A stretch of DNA of 64,000 bases from contig NZ_BDJF01000011.1 in NCBI RefSeq assembly GCF_001895205.1, positions 1 through 64,000 of the forward strand, given 5' to 3'. This DNA is from Vibrio injensis (GTDB lineage Bacteria > Pseudomonadota > Gammaproteobacteria > Enterobacterales > Vibrionaceae). The notes beneath the pieces are model-generated. The model was not told the DNA's origin and did no database searches. It worked only from the letters and a program-made list of their open reading frames with translations. How positions within the stretch are numbered: the stretch's first letter is position 1; the number at the start of each line of letters is the position of its first letter. Both the position numbers and the translations under genes were made by a program. This document shows, in pieces, positions 1 through 8,412 of this stretch.

Positions 1-80
1 TGCAAACAGCGCCAAAAATTAACTCTTGACGCCATAGTCTCTTGTTAAAGTGCGCGGTTTAATTTTTCTTCGGGGAAGTC

Positions 81-863
81 ATGAAGTTACTGTATTGGCT
101 CAATGAAGCTTTATCGCTTTCTCGCCCAGCGTTACAAGCTAGATTACCGTTAACAGGCTCGAACCTGATTGATGATGTATTTATACGTTACCAGCTGGTG
201 GATCTTGACCAGCCGTTGCTATTTCTATTTTCACCTTCGGGCAGTAATGTACGTCAGCAAGAGTTGCATGCTGATTATGTCCCTTGGGGTTATGATTTCG
301 CTCAGCAGCAACAGGTTAATGTGATTGCTTTTCAGCACCTAGGAATGACGAACTGGTTTCGTAGTCCGAGTTTAATTGATTTCCTTGAGCAACTTGCGCC
401 ATTGCTGACCCCGTTTCCTCTGCGCTTAGGTTATGGCTTAAGCCGGGGTGGGTTTGCGATTGGGGCGTTTGCAAATTTATTGCAGCTTAATCATGTGCTG
501 CTGTTTTACCCAGTAAGTACCAAAAATAAGCATCGGGTGCCCTGGGATACTCGTTCCAGTACCGAGGCGGCCCAAAAATTTGATTGGCAGGGGAAATTCC
601 ATGATAAAGACCTAGGTGATGCCCAAGGCTATATTATTTACGACCCCACCGACTCTATTGATGCCCTGCATGCCCAACGTTACCCAGAGTTAGTTCATGT
701 GCCAATTTCAGGAATGGGACATGGTATTCGTTCAGATGATACTGAAAAGTTACGTTTTTATAACTCTATTGCTGAGCAATTCATCAACGAACAAAAGATA
801 GATGTTGATGATTGCCATAAACAATCTCAGCAATGGTTTTTAGAGAGGAAAGAGCCCGAATAA
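81..863 (+). CDS. Alpha/beta-hydrolase-fold protein, first of a tandem pair
   Basis: I do not recognise a named family. The 260-residue protein has a nucleophile elbow GLSRGG with Ser121, a later acidic cluster IIYDPTD (Asp188/Asp191) and GMGHG with His214, which fits a Ser-Asp-His triad of the alpha/beta-hydrolase fold. No signal peptide or membrane segment is visible, so it is probably cytoplasmic. A strand followed by FSPSGS near residue 50 may form the oxyanion region. The ATG is preceded by a GGGGAAG ribosome site. The next gene is a close paralogue across its whole length, so this is a local duplication; the neighbour is longer at its C-terminus. Substrate is unknown; an acyl- or acetyl-esterase acting on a glycan is possible but speculative. 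Confidence 0.75.
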   Translation: MKLLYWLNEALSLSRPALQARLPLTGSNLIDDVFIRYQLVDLDQPLLFLFSPSGSNVRQQELHADYVPWGYDFAQQQQVNVIAFQHLGMTNWFRSPSLIDFLEQLAPLLTPFPLRLGYGLSRGGFAIGAFANLLQLNHVLLFYPVSTKNKHRVPWDTRSSTEAAQKFDWQGKFHDKDLGDAQGYIIYDPTDSIDALHAQRYPELVHVPISGMGHGIRSDDTEKLRFYNSIAEQFINEQKIDVDDCHKQSQQWFLERKEPE

Positions 864-923
864 GCGGGGAAATACACGGTATTTTTAAACACAATTGCGT
901 AATGCAATTTAGATGGAGGATAA

Positions 924-1958
924 ATGAAGTTACTGTATTGGCTGGATGAATGGGCGTCTCTTTCCAAAGACGAACAACAGGCCAAGTTACCGATGTCTGG
1001 TGAGGATTTACTTGACGACATTTTTGTGAAATATCAATTTGTTGATTTAAATAAACCCTTGTTATTTACCTTCTCACCAGCAGGGACGAATTTACAGGAA
1101 CAGGACTTAGATTCGAATTTTTCGCCTTGGGGCTATCGTCTTGCGCAAAAGCAAGAGGTTAACATTATTGCTTTTCAGCATTTAGGGAAAAGTAATTGGT
1201 TTCGTAGTCGCAACTTAATTTTCTTTTTAGAGCAATTGTCCACGTTGTTGAGTCCATTTCAGTCTCGACTAGGCTATGGATTGAGTCGTGGTGGATTTGC
1301 GGTGGGCGCGTTCGCCAATTTATTAAGGCTAAATCAAGTTTTGCTTTTTTATCCGGTGAGCACTAAAAACCAACAGATTGTCCCTTGGGATAACCGATCG
1401 AGCACCCAACTGGCACAGCAATATGATTGGCAAGGTGATTATCACGATCTTGATTTAGGGGATGCGAAGGGGTACATCATTTACGACCCGACGAATCACA
1501 TCGACCGATTGCATGCGAAACGCTACGCCCAATTAACTCACTTAAGAGTGTTTGGTATGGGGCACGGAACTCATGCTAATTATCTGAATCAATTTGGCTT
1601 TTACAAGCAAGTGGCGGTGGACTTTATTCAGAATCAACATATTGATATTGCTCAGTTTCGACATCAAACCAGGGCTTTGCGCTTTAAAGAGGATTACTAT
1701 CAGTGCCTGAATAAAGCTAATGCAAATTCTAGGCATCGTTTAGGGTTGCTGAGTACCGCTCATCATGCCTTAATGGCTGAGAAGAAAGCGCATATTAAGG
1801 AACATCAAACGAGTATTGATATTCAGCCTTTGCTGGATATTGCCGTCAAGCATCAGGATGAAAACCCACAAGATGCAGTACAGCTATTGGAGCTTGCGCA
1901 ACAAATCGTGCCCGGCGATCCTATGGTTGAATATAAATTGCAGCAACTGCTTTGCTAA
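924..1958 (+). CDS. Alpha/beta-hydrolase-fold protein, second of a tandem pair, with C-terminal extension
   Basis: This 344-residue protein parallels the preceding gene from its first residue (both begin MKLLYWL). It keeps the putative triad: Ser121 in GLSRGG, YDPT at about 188 and His214 in GMGHG. After about residue 250 it carries about 90 residues, largely helical, that the shorter paralogue lacks; the last part (QPLLDIAVKH, then AVQLLELAQQ) looks like a TPR-type helical pair. The start has a strong GGAGG site four bases upstream. The gap to the paralogue is 60 bp, so the two may be co-transcribed, ending at the hairpin at 1984. The function is not known. Confidence 0.75.
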   Translation: MKLLYWLDEWASLSKDEQQAKLPMSGEDLLDDIFVKYQFVDLNKPLLFTFSPAGTNLQEQDLDSNFSPWGYRLAQKQEVNIIAFQHLGKSNWFRSRNLIFFLEQLSTLLSPFQSRLGYGLSRGGFAVGAFANLLRLNQVLLFYPVSTKNQQIVPWDNRSSTQLAQQYDWQGDYHDLDLGDAKGYIIYDPTNHIDRLHAKRYAQLTHLRVFGMGHGTHANYLNQFGFYKQVAVDFIQNQHIDIAQFRHQTRALRFKEDYYQCLNKANANSRHRLGLLSTAHHALMAEKKAHIKEHQTSIDIQPLLDIAVKHQDENPQDAVQLLELAQQIVPGDPMVEYKLQQLLC

Positions 1959-1983
1959 ATGCTGGTTTAGTTGACAGAAAAAA

Positions 1984-2001
1984 GCGCCAACGGCGCTTTT
2001 T
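1984..2001. terminator. Intrinsic terminator between convergent genes
   Basis: GCGCC, a three-base AAC loop and GGCGC are followed by five T; five or more A precede the stem, so it can work in both directions. It lies between the second hydrolase gene (+) and the S33-type hydrolase gene (-). Confidence 0.8.
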
Positions 2002-2034
2002 ATGATCTGGATGTCACGAAAGTTAATTTCAGGC

Positions 2035-3366
2035 TTAAACCGCCATTAAGCCATTCGTTTTTTGAGCGTCAATATTTGCAGCGATTTGGTCGCCCATGGT
2101 GATTAATTTATCTAAAATTCGCTCGCCATCGGCGCGAAGTCCGTTGTGCTCATACTCATTGGTGATCCACTCGGTTGAGTTTGCTATTTGCTTCAGGGTC
2201 GCGCGGCTAATATCCATATCAACAAACATGTCATCAGCGTAAACCGCGCAAGTGATCGGCACCTTATTTTGCGCTAGCACTTGCGGATGATACAGTGCAG
2301 GCCAATCATTTTTGGCGGCCAGTTGCTGTGCTGCCGCTTGCAGTGGTTTTAAGCAAGCGTATTGTTCGAACATCCAAGGGAAAACCATTTCACCGGTAAA
2401 TAAGAAAGTCTGATTCGGCTGGTAATCAAAGACTTGATACTCTTGGCGAATGCGTTGCGCGGACCAATTTGAAGCGCTGTGCTGACAGTAAATCGACTCA
2501 TGCAAAATGGCGTAAATAGGGTTAGTTTGAAATGCTTGTTGCATAAGCATCTGATGAAGAAACTCATAGCTCAAGACTTCTTGTCCATCGACCGTGATCA
2601 ACGCGTTTTCCAGTAGGTAATAAGTGGGCAGAAAACTGTCACTCATACCAAAGTTGATGCCGATCTGCTGAAACTGTTCAACAGTAAATAGTTGGCCATT
2701 GGGTAAGTGAACCTGATGGTTAAGCAGATGATTAGCAATACGCTGACATAAGGTTTGCGCTTGGGGGAACTGAGCAAAAAAGGCGTGGTTTTTCTCCAAA
2801 GTACGAGCAAACGTCGCGCGGTACACTTCATCAGCATGAGCGGTGAGCGAGGGTACGCCACCGGTAATGTAGGCGCGTTTTAAACTCTCTGGATAGAGAG
2901 ATAAATAAGTAAGCGAGCAAAAACCACCGAAGCTTTGCCCTAAAATCACCCATTGCTTCACTCCGAGCGCTTCACGAATGGCTTCTGCGTCGCGCACGAT
3001 ATTATCAGCACGGAAATGACATAAATATTCGGCTTGTTGAGCTGCGTTCATGGTGGATAAGGTTTGGTGGGAGATCACCGAGCTATTACCCGTGCCACGC
3101 TGGTCAAGAAGCAGTACTTGATAATCTTGCAGCGCCCGTTTTAACCAGCCAGATAAACCATTAGGGCGCGGCGCAGGGAAGCCAGGCCCACCTTGGAAAT
3201 ACACCAACCAAGGTTTTTGTTGCTCGCTATCAGAGACTAAACGAATCGCCCGCGCAAAAACCGAAATCGTGCTTGAATCCGGGTCGCTGTAGTTTAAGGG
3301 CAGGGTAAAGGAGTGTGGAGTGTACTGCACGCCATTGTCAATAAAAGCAGTCAGATCTTGCTGCAT
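2035..3366 (-). CDS. Proline iminopeptidase-like alpha/beta hydrolase (peptidase S33 type)
   Basis: The 443-residue protein has the S33 features: a GGPG oxyanion motif near residue 60, the DQRGTG segment near residue 95 and the nucleophile elbow GQSFGG near residue 145. Its length fits the longer proline iminopeptidase branch, which releases N-terminal proline or other residues from peptides in the cytoplasm. The ATG at 3366 is chosen over the adjacent GTG (3369) because an AAGGA site sits six bases upstream of it. The gene is monocistronic. The Qrr RNA lies upstream on the same strand and ends about 145 bp before this start. Substrate specificity is inferred from family only. Confidence 0.8.
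   Translation of the reverse strand: MQQDLTAFIDNGVQYTPHSFTLPLNYSDPDSSTISVFARAIRLVSDSEQQKPWLVYFQGGPGFPAPRPNGLSGWLKRALQDYQVLLLDQRGTGNSSVISHQTLSTMNAAQQAEYLCHFRADNIVRDAEAIREALGVKQWVILGQSFGGFCSLTYLSLYPESLKRAYITGGVPSLTAHADEVYRATFARTLEKNHAFFAQFPQAQTLCQRIANHLLNHQVHLPNGQLFTVEQFQQIGINFGMSDSFLPTYYLLENALITVDGQEVLSYEFLHQMLMQQAFQTNPIYAILHESIYCQHSASNWSAQRIRQEYQVFDYQPNQTFLFTGEMVFPWMFEQYACLKPLQAAAQQLAAKNDWPALYHPQVLAQNKVPITCAVYADDMFVDMDISRATLKQIANSTEWITNEYEHNGLRADGERILDKLITMGDQIAANIDAQKTNGLMAV
3298..3305 (+). other. KOPS-like octamer pointing towards dif
   Basis: GGGCAGGG fits the FtsK-orienting consensus GGGNAGGG and lies on the plus strand, so it points right, towards the dif site at 50.8 kb. This is expected for the replichore left of dif. 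A single octamer is weak evidence alone. Confidence 0.4.
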
Positions 3367-3510
3367 CACGATTCCTTGTTGATTATGGTTATTTTAAATG
3401 ACAGGGTCACTTTTAGCGAATGATTCAATTCATCAGCAAGGGTATAGCAGTTTTCTGCTCGGTTCAAAGCCTCTGCGTCCGTCAACCTGATCTTAATCAC
3501 GTAGAAAATA

Positions 3511-3608
3511 AAAAAGCCAGTCGCAAGAGGCGGCTGGCTAAAAATGTGAACAAAATCTATTCACTAACAACGTCAGTTGGCTAGGTGATCCTCGGCTTAA
3601 AAGGATCA
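3511..3608 (-). ncRNA. qrr: Qrr quorum-regulatory small RNA
   Basis: The minus strand of 3560-3587 carries the nearly invariant core of Vibrio Qrr RNAs, containing CACCTAGCCAACTGACG followed by TTGTTAGTGAA, which base-pairs with luxR/hapR-family and other mRNAs with the help of Hfq. The RNA would start near 3608 with TGATCC, pairing with GGATCA to form the first stem. It ends in a 9-bp terminator stem (GCCAGCCGC ... GCGACTGGC) and a T run at 3511-3515, giving about 98 nt, normal for the family. A sigma-54 promoter and a LuxO box lie in the correct order upstream. Which Qrr copy this is cannot be told from one window. Confidence 0.93.
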
Positions 3609-3619
3609 TTCTATATAAA

Positions 3620-3636
3620 GCATTTAGCGTGCCAAC
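3620..3636 (-). promoter_or_regulatory. Sigma-54 (-24/-12) promoter of qrr
   Basis: On the minus strand TTGGCAC, five bases, then ATGC fits the RpoN consensus TGGCAC-N5-TTGC with one deviation in the -12 box. The GC of the -12 element lies 12 bases before the predicted first base of the RNA (3608). Qrr genes are known to be RpoN/LuxO-dependent. Confidence 0.85.
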
Positions 3637-3708
3637 TTTTTATGTGGGGTAATGCTCATAAAATCGGTGTTTATTTGAGTTTAATATCGTTTTGTTTCAT
3701 AGTTTGCT

Positions 3709-3721
3709 TTGCAAAATGCAA
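3709..3721 (-). promoter_or_regulatory. LuxO-binding palindrome upstream of qrr
   Basis: TTGCATTTTGCAA on the minus strand matches the LuxO site TTGCA-W3-TGCAA exactly. It lies about 75 bases upstream of the -24 element, the usual position for an RpoN enhancer. I saw no second clear copy. Confidence 0.85.
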
Positions 3722-3868
3722 TTGATTTTTTGTTTTGCGATTTTTATCTGATGATCAATCGAGTCAGAGTTTAGTCATCAATCTGTAGAGTGTGGGTGAC
3801 TTCCTTGAATTGATTTTATGATCCGTTTATACCGAGATAGTTGATTTGATAAAGAGAATTCTTGCCTT

Positions 3869-4426
3869 ATGAATGAATTTGAAAAAATGACCTTAGGTTT
3901 AGAGCATGATTCAGATAGTCCGGAATTTGCGATACTAAGAAACCAAGCTTTTGATCTACTTAAAGAGATAAATTCTCGTCAGTTTGCTGCGGCTCGGCCC
4001 TATCTTGAGAAATTATTCAAGCAGATCGGTGATAATACGGTGGTTTGCCCGCCGTTCTTTTGTGAGTACGGGAAAACCATTTCCATTGGCAGCGAGACTT
4101 ACATCAATATGGGAGTGACGATGTTGGATAATGCACCGATCACGATTGGTAATAACGTTTTAATTGGTCCTAATAGCCAATTTTATACGCCGACCCATTC
4201 GCTCGATTACCAGCAGCGGCGTGGTTGGACTTTTCAGTGCGCGCCAATTGTCATTGAAGATGATGTTTGGATTGGAGGAAATGTTGTTATTTGCCAAGGC
4301 GTGACGATTGGCGCTCGTTCAGTGGTAGCAGCGGGAGCTGTTGTCACCAAGGATGTTGCTCCTGACACTTTGGTTGGTGGTGTCCCAGCTAAATGGATCA
4401 AGACATTAAAGCAAGTTGAACAATAA
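3869..4426 (+). CDS. Sugar O-acetyltransferase of the Maa/NodL (left-handed beta-helix) type
   Basis: The 185-residue protein starts with the short Maa-type helical region, followed by hexapeptide repeats (for example PITIGNNVLIG, PIVIEDDVWIG, VTIGARSVVAAG) and the C-terminal VVGGVPAKWIK-like closure, here LVGGVPAKWIK. The catalytic histidine is expected in FYTPTHS near residue 110. Such enzymes transfer acetyl from acetyl-CoA to maltose, galactoside or other sugars in the cytoplasm as trimers. The gene stands alone and is divergent from qrr; its long upstream region is shared with the LuxO box. The real sugar acceptor is not evident. The ribosome site is weak. Confidence 0.85.
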   Translation: MNEFEKMTLGLEHDSDSPEFAILRNQAFDLLKEINSRQFAAARPYLEKLFKQIGDNTVVCPPFFCEYGKTISIGSETYINMGVTMLDNAPITIGNNVLIGPNSQFYTPTHSLDYQQRRGWTFQCAPIVIEDDVWIGGNVVICQGVTIGARSVVAAGAVVTKDVAPDTLVGGVPAKWIKTLKQVEQ

Positions 4427-4431
4427 AAATA

Positions 4432-4450
4432 GGGAGACGAAAAGTCTCCC
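4432..4450. terminator. Terminator hairpin between acetyltransferase and carboxypeptidase genes
   Basis: GGGAGAC and GTCTCCC flank a GAAAA loop. On the minus strand the stem is followed by TATTTTTAT, which fits termination of the carboxypeptidase transcript; the plus-strand tail GTTTGG is poorer. Confidence 0.65.
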
Positions 4451-4507
4451 GTTTGGATCTGTCTTTTTCCTGTCGTAAGCGACAGCGGTGTTAGCTACGT
4501 TGATTGA

Positions 4508-5989
4508 TTAACCCAAATAACGCGACACTAAATGCGCCTTGAAGTGTATTGGGTTAAGTACCTCGCCTGTGGCTTGTGTCACCAATTCGTCAGTTGTCAG
4601 TAGGCTTCCTTTGCTCCAAATATTGTCACTCAACCAGGTAAAGATAGGCCTGAGATCTTTACGAGCAATCGCTGCTTCTACATCAACACCTTGTTTCATC
4701 GTCGCCATAAATTGCGCGGCATACATAGCGCCAAGCGTATAAGAAGGGAAGTAGCCAAAGCTGCCGTCTGTCCAGTGAATATCTTGCATACACCCATTTT
4801 GATAGTTGCCAACGGTGGAAAGGCCAAGATAGTCGCCCATTTTTTCATTCCATAACTCTGGTACATCCGTGTGCTTGATGTGGCCGTTCATTAGATCACG
4901 TTCAATCTCATAACGTAAGATAACGTGAGCTGGGTAAGTCAGCTCATCAGCATCAACGCGAATGAAGCCTTTTTCCACACGGGTGTAGAGTTTTTGGAAG
5001 TTATCAGCGGCGAACACGGCACTTTCATTCGCTGAGAAATGTTGCTGAGCTAGAGTGGCTAAATGCTCAATAAATGGCGCGCTACGGCCCAACTGCATTT
5101 CAAAAAATAGCGATTGAGATTCGTGAATGCCCATTGAACGAGCGTGACCAACCGGATTGCCCGCAAAGGCTTTGGGTAAGCCTTGCTCATAACGCGCATG
5201 GCCGGTTTCATGGACAATGCCCATTAACGATTGAGTAAACTCAGCTTCATTATAGCGGGTGGTGATCCGTACATCACTCGGTACGCCGCCGCAGAATGGA
5301 TGTGTGCTTTGATCTAATCGGCCATGGTTAAAATCAAATTGCAGCAGTTTCATGACCTCTAAGCCAAGTTTTTTTTGTTCACTGGCTGGGTAATGGGCTT
5401 TAGGGAGAATGACTTGCTCACTGCGCTGTTTTTCTAAGACTTGCTCAATTAAGCTTGGTAACCAGCTTTTTACATCGGTAAAGACCTTATCCAGCGCTTG
5501 GCTATTGGTTCCCGGTTCATAGAGATCAAGCATGGCATCGTAGCGGCTTAAGTCGGTGATATCTGCTCGAATTTGCGCTTCTTCTTGAGACAGTTTGACT
5601 ACTTCGGCCCAATTTTTTTCAAAACCAGTCCAGTCGTTATTTTTACGTTGACTGCGCCAAGCGTGCTCACACTGCGAGCCTGCTAGGGATTGCGCTTTAA
5701 CCAAAGATTCTGGTAGTGCATTGGCCAGTTGCCATTGACGATGCATTTCTCGCCAAGTGGCTTTTTGCTCTGCGGTTTGGAGTTGTTCTTGGCTGCGAGC
5801 GAACCACTCGGCCAGTTGCGGCTCGGTCAGTAACTGATGAATATGAACGGATAATTGTGCCATCGCTTCGGAGCGAGCTTGAGCTCCGCCCGCGGGCATA
5901 ACCGCAGCTTGATCCCAGCCACAAATCGAGCTGAGATGTTGAAAATGGGCAATTTTTTTAAAATGTTCAATCAGAGCGGTAAAAGCCAT
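4508..5989 (-). CDS. Carboxypeptidase Taq family metallopeptidase (M32)
   Basis: The 493-residue length is typical of M32 zinc carboxypeptidases, which remove C-terminal residues with broad specificity except proline. The zinc motif HETGH lies near residue 260 in GIVHETGHARYEQG, and HESQSLFFE further on supplies the third ligand region. DGSFGYFPSYTLG, another conserved M32 block, is also present. There is no signal peptide, so it acts in the cytoplasm. The ATG has AAGGA seven bases upstream. It is monocistronic and divergent from cstA, with a 430-bp gap between them. Confidence 0.93.
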   Translation of the reverse strand: MAFTALIEHFKKIAHFQHLSSICGWDQAAVMPAGGAQARSEAMAQLSVHIHQLLTEPQLAEWFARSQEQLQTAEQKATWREMHRQWQLANALPESLVKAQSLAGSQCEHAWRSQRKNNDWTGFEKNWAEVVKLSQEEAQIRADITDLSRYDAMLDLYEPGTNSQALDKVFTDVKSWLPSLIEQVLEKQRSEQVILPKAHYPASEQKKLGLEVMKLLQFDFNHGRLDQSTHPFCGGVPSDVRITTRYNEAEFTQSLMGIVHETGHARYEQGLPKAFAGNPVGHARSMGIHESQSLFFEMQLGRSAPFIEHLATLAQQHFSANESAVFAADNFQKLYTRVEKGFIRVDADELTYPAHVILRYEIERDLMNGHIKHTDVPELWNEKMGDYLGLSTVGNYQNGCMQDIHWTDGSFGYFPSYTLGAMYAAQFMATMKQGVDVEAAIARKDLRPIFTWLSDNIWSKGSLLTTDELVTQATGEVLNPIHFKAHLVSRYLG

Positions 5990-6418
5990 GTTGATTTCCT
6001 TATTCGATGATGCTTTGGCTCACGACGGAGAATACGTGGAGCCTTGATTTGCAGTGCTAGAAAACAGAGTCTATAGAATAGGGGATTCTGACTGTGCTGG
6101 CTAATCGTTGTTGTTTAAGCTCAATTAATGAGTCTGATACGCGCTAAATTTCTATCCCTAGTTGATGATCCGTCACTGTCTTCTGTCTGAAGTCTTGATT
6201 TACATACGTTATCTATTATTTTCCTTAGCCAGTTCTGTGTAGGTTATATGGAAGAGCTTAATGTCAACGAGAAAAAATTAACTGAGAAGTGGCTCACTAA
6301 TAGTACAAATAGGTTGCGAAGATGTTCAAATTTGTTGTGTTTTTATTTCTGAGGTGAATGTAAAGGTATTACTATCTTTTCGTGCATAACAATAATGAAC
6401 GCTACAGTGGAGGTAGAC
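5990..6418. other. Long intergenic region upstream of cstA; no confident element found
   Basis: These 429 bp separate the carboxypeptidase gene from cstA, which read away from each other. I see no open frame with a ribosome site, no hairpin terminator and no clear CRP, FNR or sigma-54 element. The length suggests a regulated cstA promoter, but I cannot place it. Confidence 0.5.
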
Positions 6419-8104
6419 ATGAATGCAATATTCCTGATGCTGATGGGCTTAGGTGCCATGGCGCTGGGTTACATTTTTTATTCGAAATTTATTTGTGAAA
6501 AAATTTTTAAAGTCGACCCGCATTTTCGAACCCCCGCCCATGAAATGAATGATGGTATCGATTATGTACCAACCAATAAATACGTCTTATGGGGGCATCA
6601 TTTTACATCGGTTGCTGGGGCTGCACCGATTATTGGTCCTGCCATTGCCGTGATTTGGGGCTGGGTTCCAGCCTTTATCTGGGTCGTTTTTGGCACGATT
6701 TTCTTTGCTGGGGTACACGATGCGGGAGCGATTTGGGCCAGTAACCGTAATAAAGCAAAATCGGTCGGTGCGTTAACTGGCGATATTATCGGTCCTCGTG
6801 CACGCAGTCTGTTTATGATCGTTATCTTCCTTGTACTACTGATGGTCAATGCGGTATTCGCAGTGGTCATTGCCCGTCAGTTAATCAGCTTTCCCAGTGC
6901 GACTATCCCTGTGTGGGGAGCCATTTTGGTTGCGTTGGTGATTGGTCAGTTGATTTATCGTCGTTATATCGGGCTTGCGATGGTCTCACTACTAGGAGTC
7001 ATTGCTCTATATGCAATGATTTATGTTGGCCCTATGATGCCACTTTCTTTACCTGATACTTTGATGGGTTTGAATCCTACACAGAGCTGGATCATCATTC
7101 TGTTTGCCTATGCAGCTATCGCTTCTTTATTACCAGTTTGGATGTTACTGCAGCCAAGGGATTATATTAACGGTATTCAATTATTCATCGGTTTGTTTTT
7201 AGTTTACGGGGCGGTTTTATTCGCCGGTCCTGATGTGGTGGCTCCAGCGTTCAACACCAATTTACCAGAGGGGACGCCATCACTGATCCCATTGCTGTTT
7301 GTGACCATTGCTTGTGGCGCGATTTCTGGTTTCCACGGTCTAGTGGCAAGTGGCACCACGTCGAAACAGTTAGATAAAGAACCGGATGTCCGTTTTGTTG
7401 GTTACTTTGGCGCGATTGGTGAAGGTTCTTTAGCGTTAGCGGCGATCATTGCGGCCACCGCAGGTTTTGCGACTTTAGCTGATTGGCAAGCGGTTTATCA
7501 TGGCTTTGGTCAAGGTGGCGTGGGCGCGTTTATTAATGGCGGAGCTAATATCTTACAGCAAGGTTTGGGATTAGATACCACGCTGTCACAAACATTATTA
7601 ACTGTGATGGTGGTTTTGTTTGCTGGCACGACCATGGATACTGGCCTACGTCTGCAGCGCTATATTTTCCAAGAATGGGGCAACATTTATAACATAAGTT
7701 GGATGCAAAAAGCCCTGCCAGCAACCTTGCTCGCGGTCGGTTCATGTGTGTTACTCGCCTTTGGTGCTGGTGGTGACGGCTCTGGTGGTCTACTGATTTG
7801 GCCGTTATTTGGTACCACTAACCAGTTGTTAGCAGGCTTAACACTATTGGTGATTACCGTGATGTTGGTGCGTTTAGGGCGTCCGATGTACTACACCTTA
7901 GTTCCTTTGGTCTTTTTACTGATCATGACCACCTTAGGTTTATTGATCCAATTAAAAAGTTTTTACGATAAGCAAGATTGGTTCTTGTTCACACTCGATA
8001 TTATCGTACTTATTGCCGCAATCTTGATTACCTTAGAGTGCGCTTCTGCTTTGAACAAATTGATTAAAAGTAAGAAAGAGGCAACGATAAATGAAACTGA
8101 GTAA
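6419..8104 (+). CDS. cstA: CstA-family carbon-starvation transporter
   Basis: The 561-residue polytopic inner-membrane protein has the CstA hallmarks: HHFTSVAGAAPIIGPAIA near residue 60, FAGVHDAGA near residue 95 and the block GAISGFHGLVASGTTSKQ near residue 300. Known CstA/BtsT proteins take up peptides or pyruvate when carbon is scarce. It is shorter than the 700-residue enterobacterial CstA, as usual for Vibrio-type members. The start at 6419 is preferred over an ATG at 6395 because GGAGG lies five bases upstream. Its last 14 bases overlap the next gene, so the two are translationally coupled; an ArsA-like ATPase gene follows. Confidence 0.92.
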   Translation: MNAIFLMLMGLGAMALGYIFYSKFICEKIFKVDPHFRTPAHEMNDGIDYVPTNKYVLWGHHFTSVAGAAPIIGPAIAVIWGWVPAFIWVVFGTIFFAGVHDAGAIWASNRNKAKSVGALTGDIIGPRARSLFMIVIFLVLLMVNAVFAVVIARQLISFPSATIPVWGAILVALVIGQLIYRRYIGLAMVSLLGVIALYAMIYVGPMMPLSLPDTLMGLNPTQSWIIILFAYAAIASLLPVWMLLQPRDYINGIQLFIGLFLVYGAVLFAGPDVVAPAFNTNLPEGTPSLIPLLFVTIACGAISGFHGLVASGTTSKQLDKEPDVRFVGYFGAIGEGSLALAAIIAATAGFATLADWQAVYHGFGQGGVGAFINGGANILQQGLGLDTTLSQTLLTVMVVLFAGTTMDTGLRLQRYIFQEWGNIYNISWMQKALPATLLAVGSCVLLAFGAGGDGSGGLLIWPLFGTTNQLLAGLTLLVITVMLVRLGRPMYYTLVPLVFLLIMTTLGLLIQLKSFYDKQDWFLFTLDIIVLIAAILITLECASALNKLIKSKKEATINETE

Positions 8105-8363
8105 GATCCGTGCTTGTTTTAAGCTCGCTAATCATTACGCAGAAGAAATTTATAATGCGCCGTATCGTTCGGCTATTGCTCGCGCTAAGCGCGAGCAAGA
8201 CGATTTGTTTATGTTGTTGATTTTCTCGGAAATGATGGGCGTGCCTAATCCCGCCAGTTATTACACACTTGAATTACAACCGTTATTAATGGAGCGTTTT
8301 CATGATTGGCATCTGCGCATGGGCATGCCTCATTCGCCCTTAGATCAGTTTCGTTGTTGCTGA
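8091..8363 (+). CDS. Small CstA-associated protein ending in Cys-Cys ('cory-CC-star' type)
   Basis: The 90-residue protein is mostly helical, with a YNAPYRSAIARAKREQDD core, FSEMMGVPNPASYYTLEL, and a C-terminus ending exactly in Cys-Cys before the stop. It overlaps cstA by 14 bases. Small proteins of this kind, called cory-CC-star in public annotation as far as I recall, occur between CstA-like transporters and ArsA-like ATPases. Its place parallels the YbdD/YjiX small partner of CstA/BtsT in enterobacteria, though the sequence looks different. The paired terminal cysteines suggest metal binding, a disulfide or a tail handed to the ATPase. No experimentally proven function is known to me. Confidence 0.85.
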   Translation: MKLSKIRACFKLANHYAEEIYNAPYRSAIARAKREQDDLFMLLIFSEMMGVPNPASYYTLELQPLLMERFHDWHLRMGMPHSPLDQFRCC

Positions 8364-8412
8364 GTTCTGGGCCATCATGCAATCACAGATATTTAATCGA
8401 GAGGAAAGAGTT

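Noticed and set aside
895..907. LuxO-like palindrome TTGCGTAATGCAA before the second hydrolase gene
   Set aside because: One mismatch in an arm and no -24/-12 promoter follows before the start codon 17 bp later, so it cannot act as a normal LuxO enhancer.
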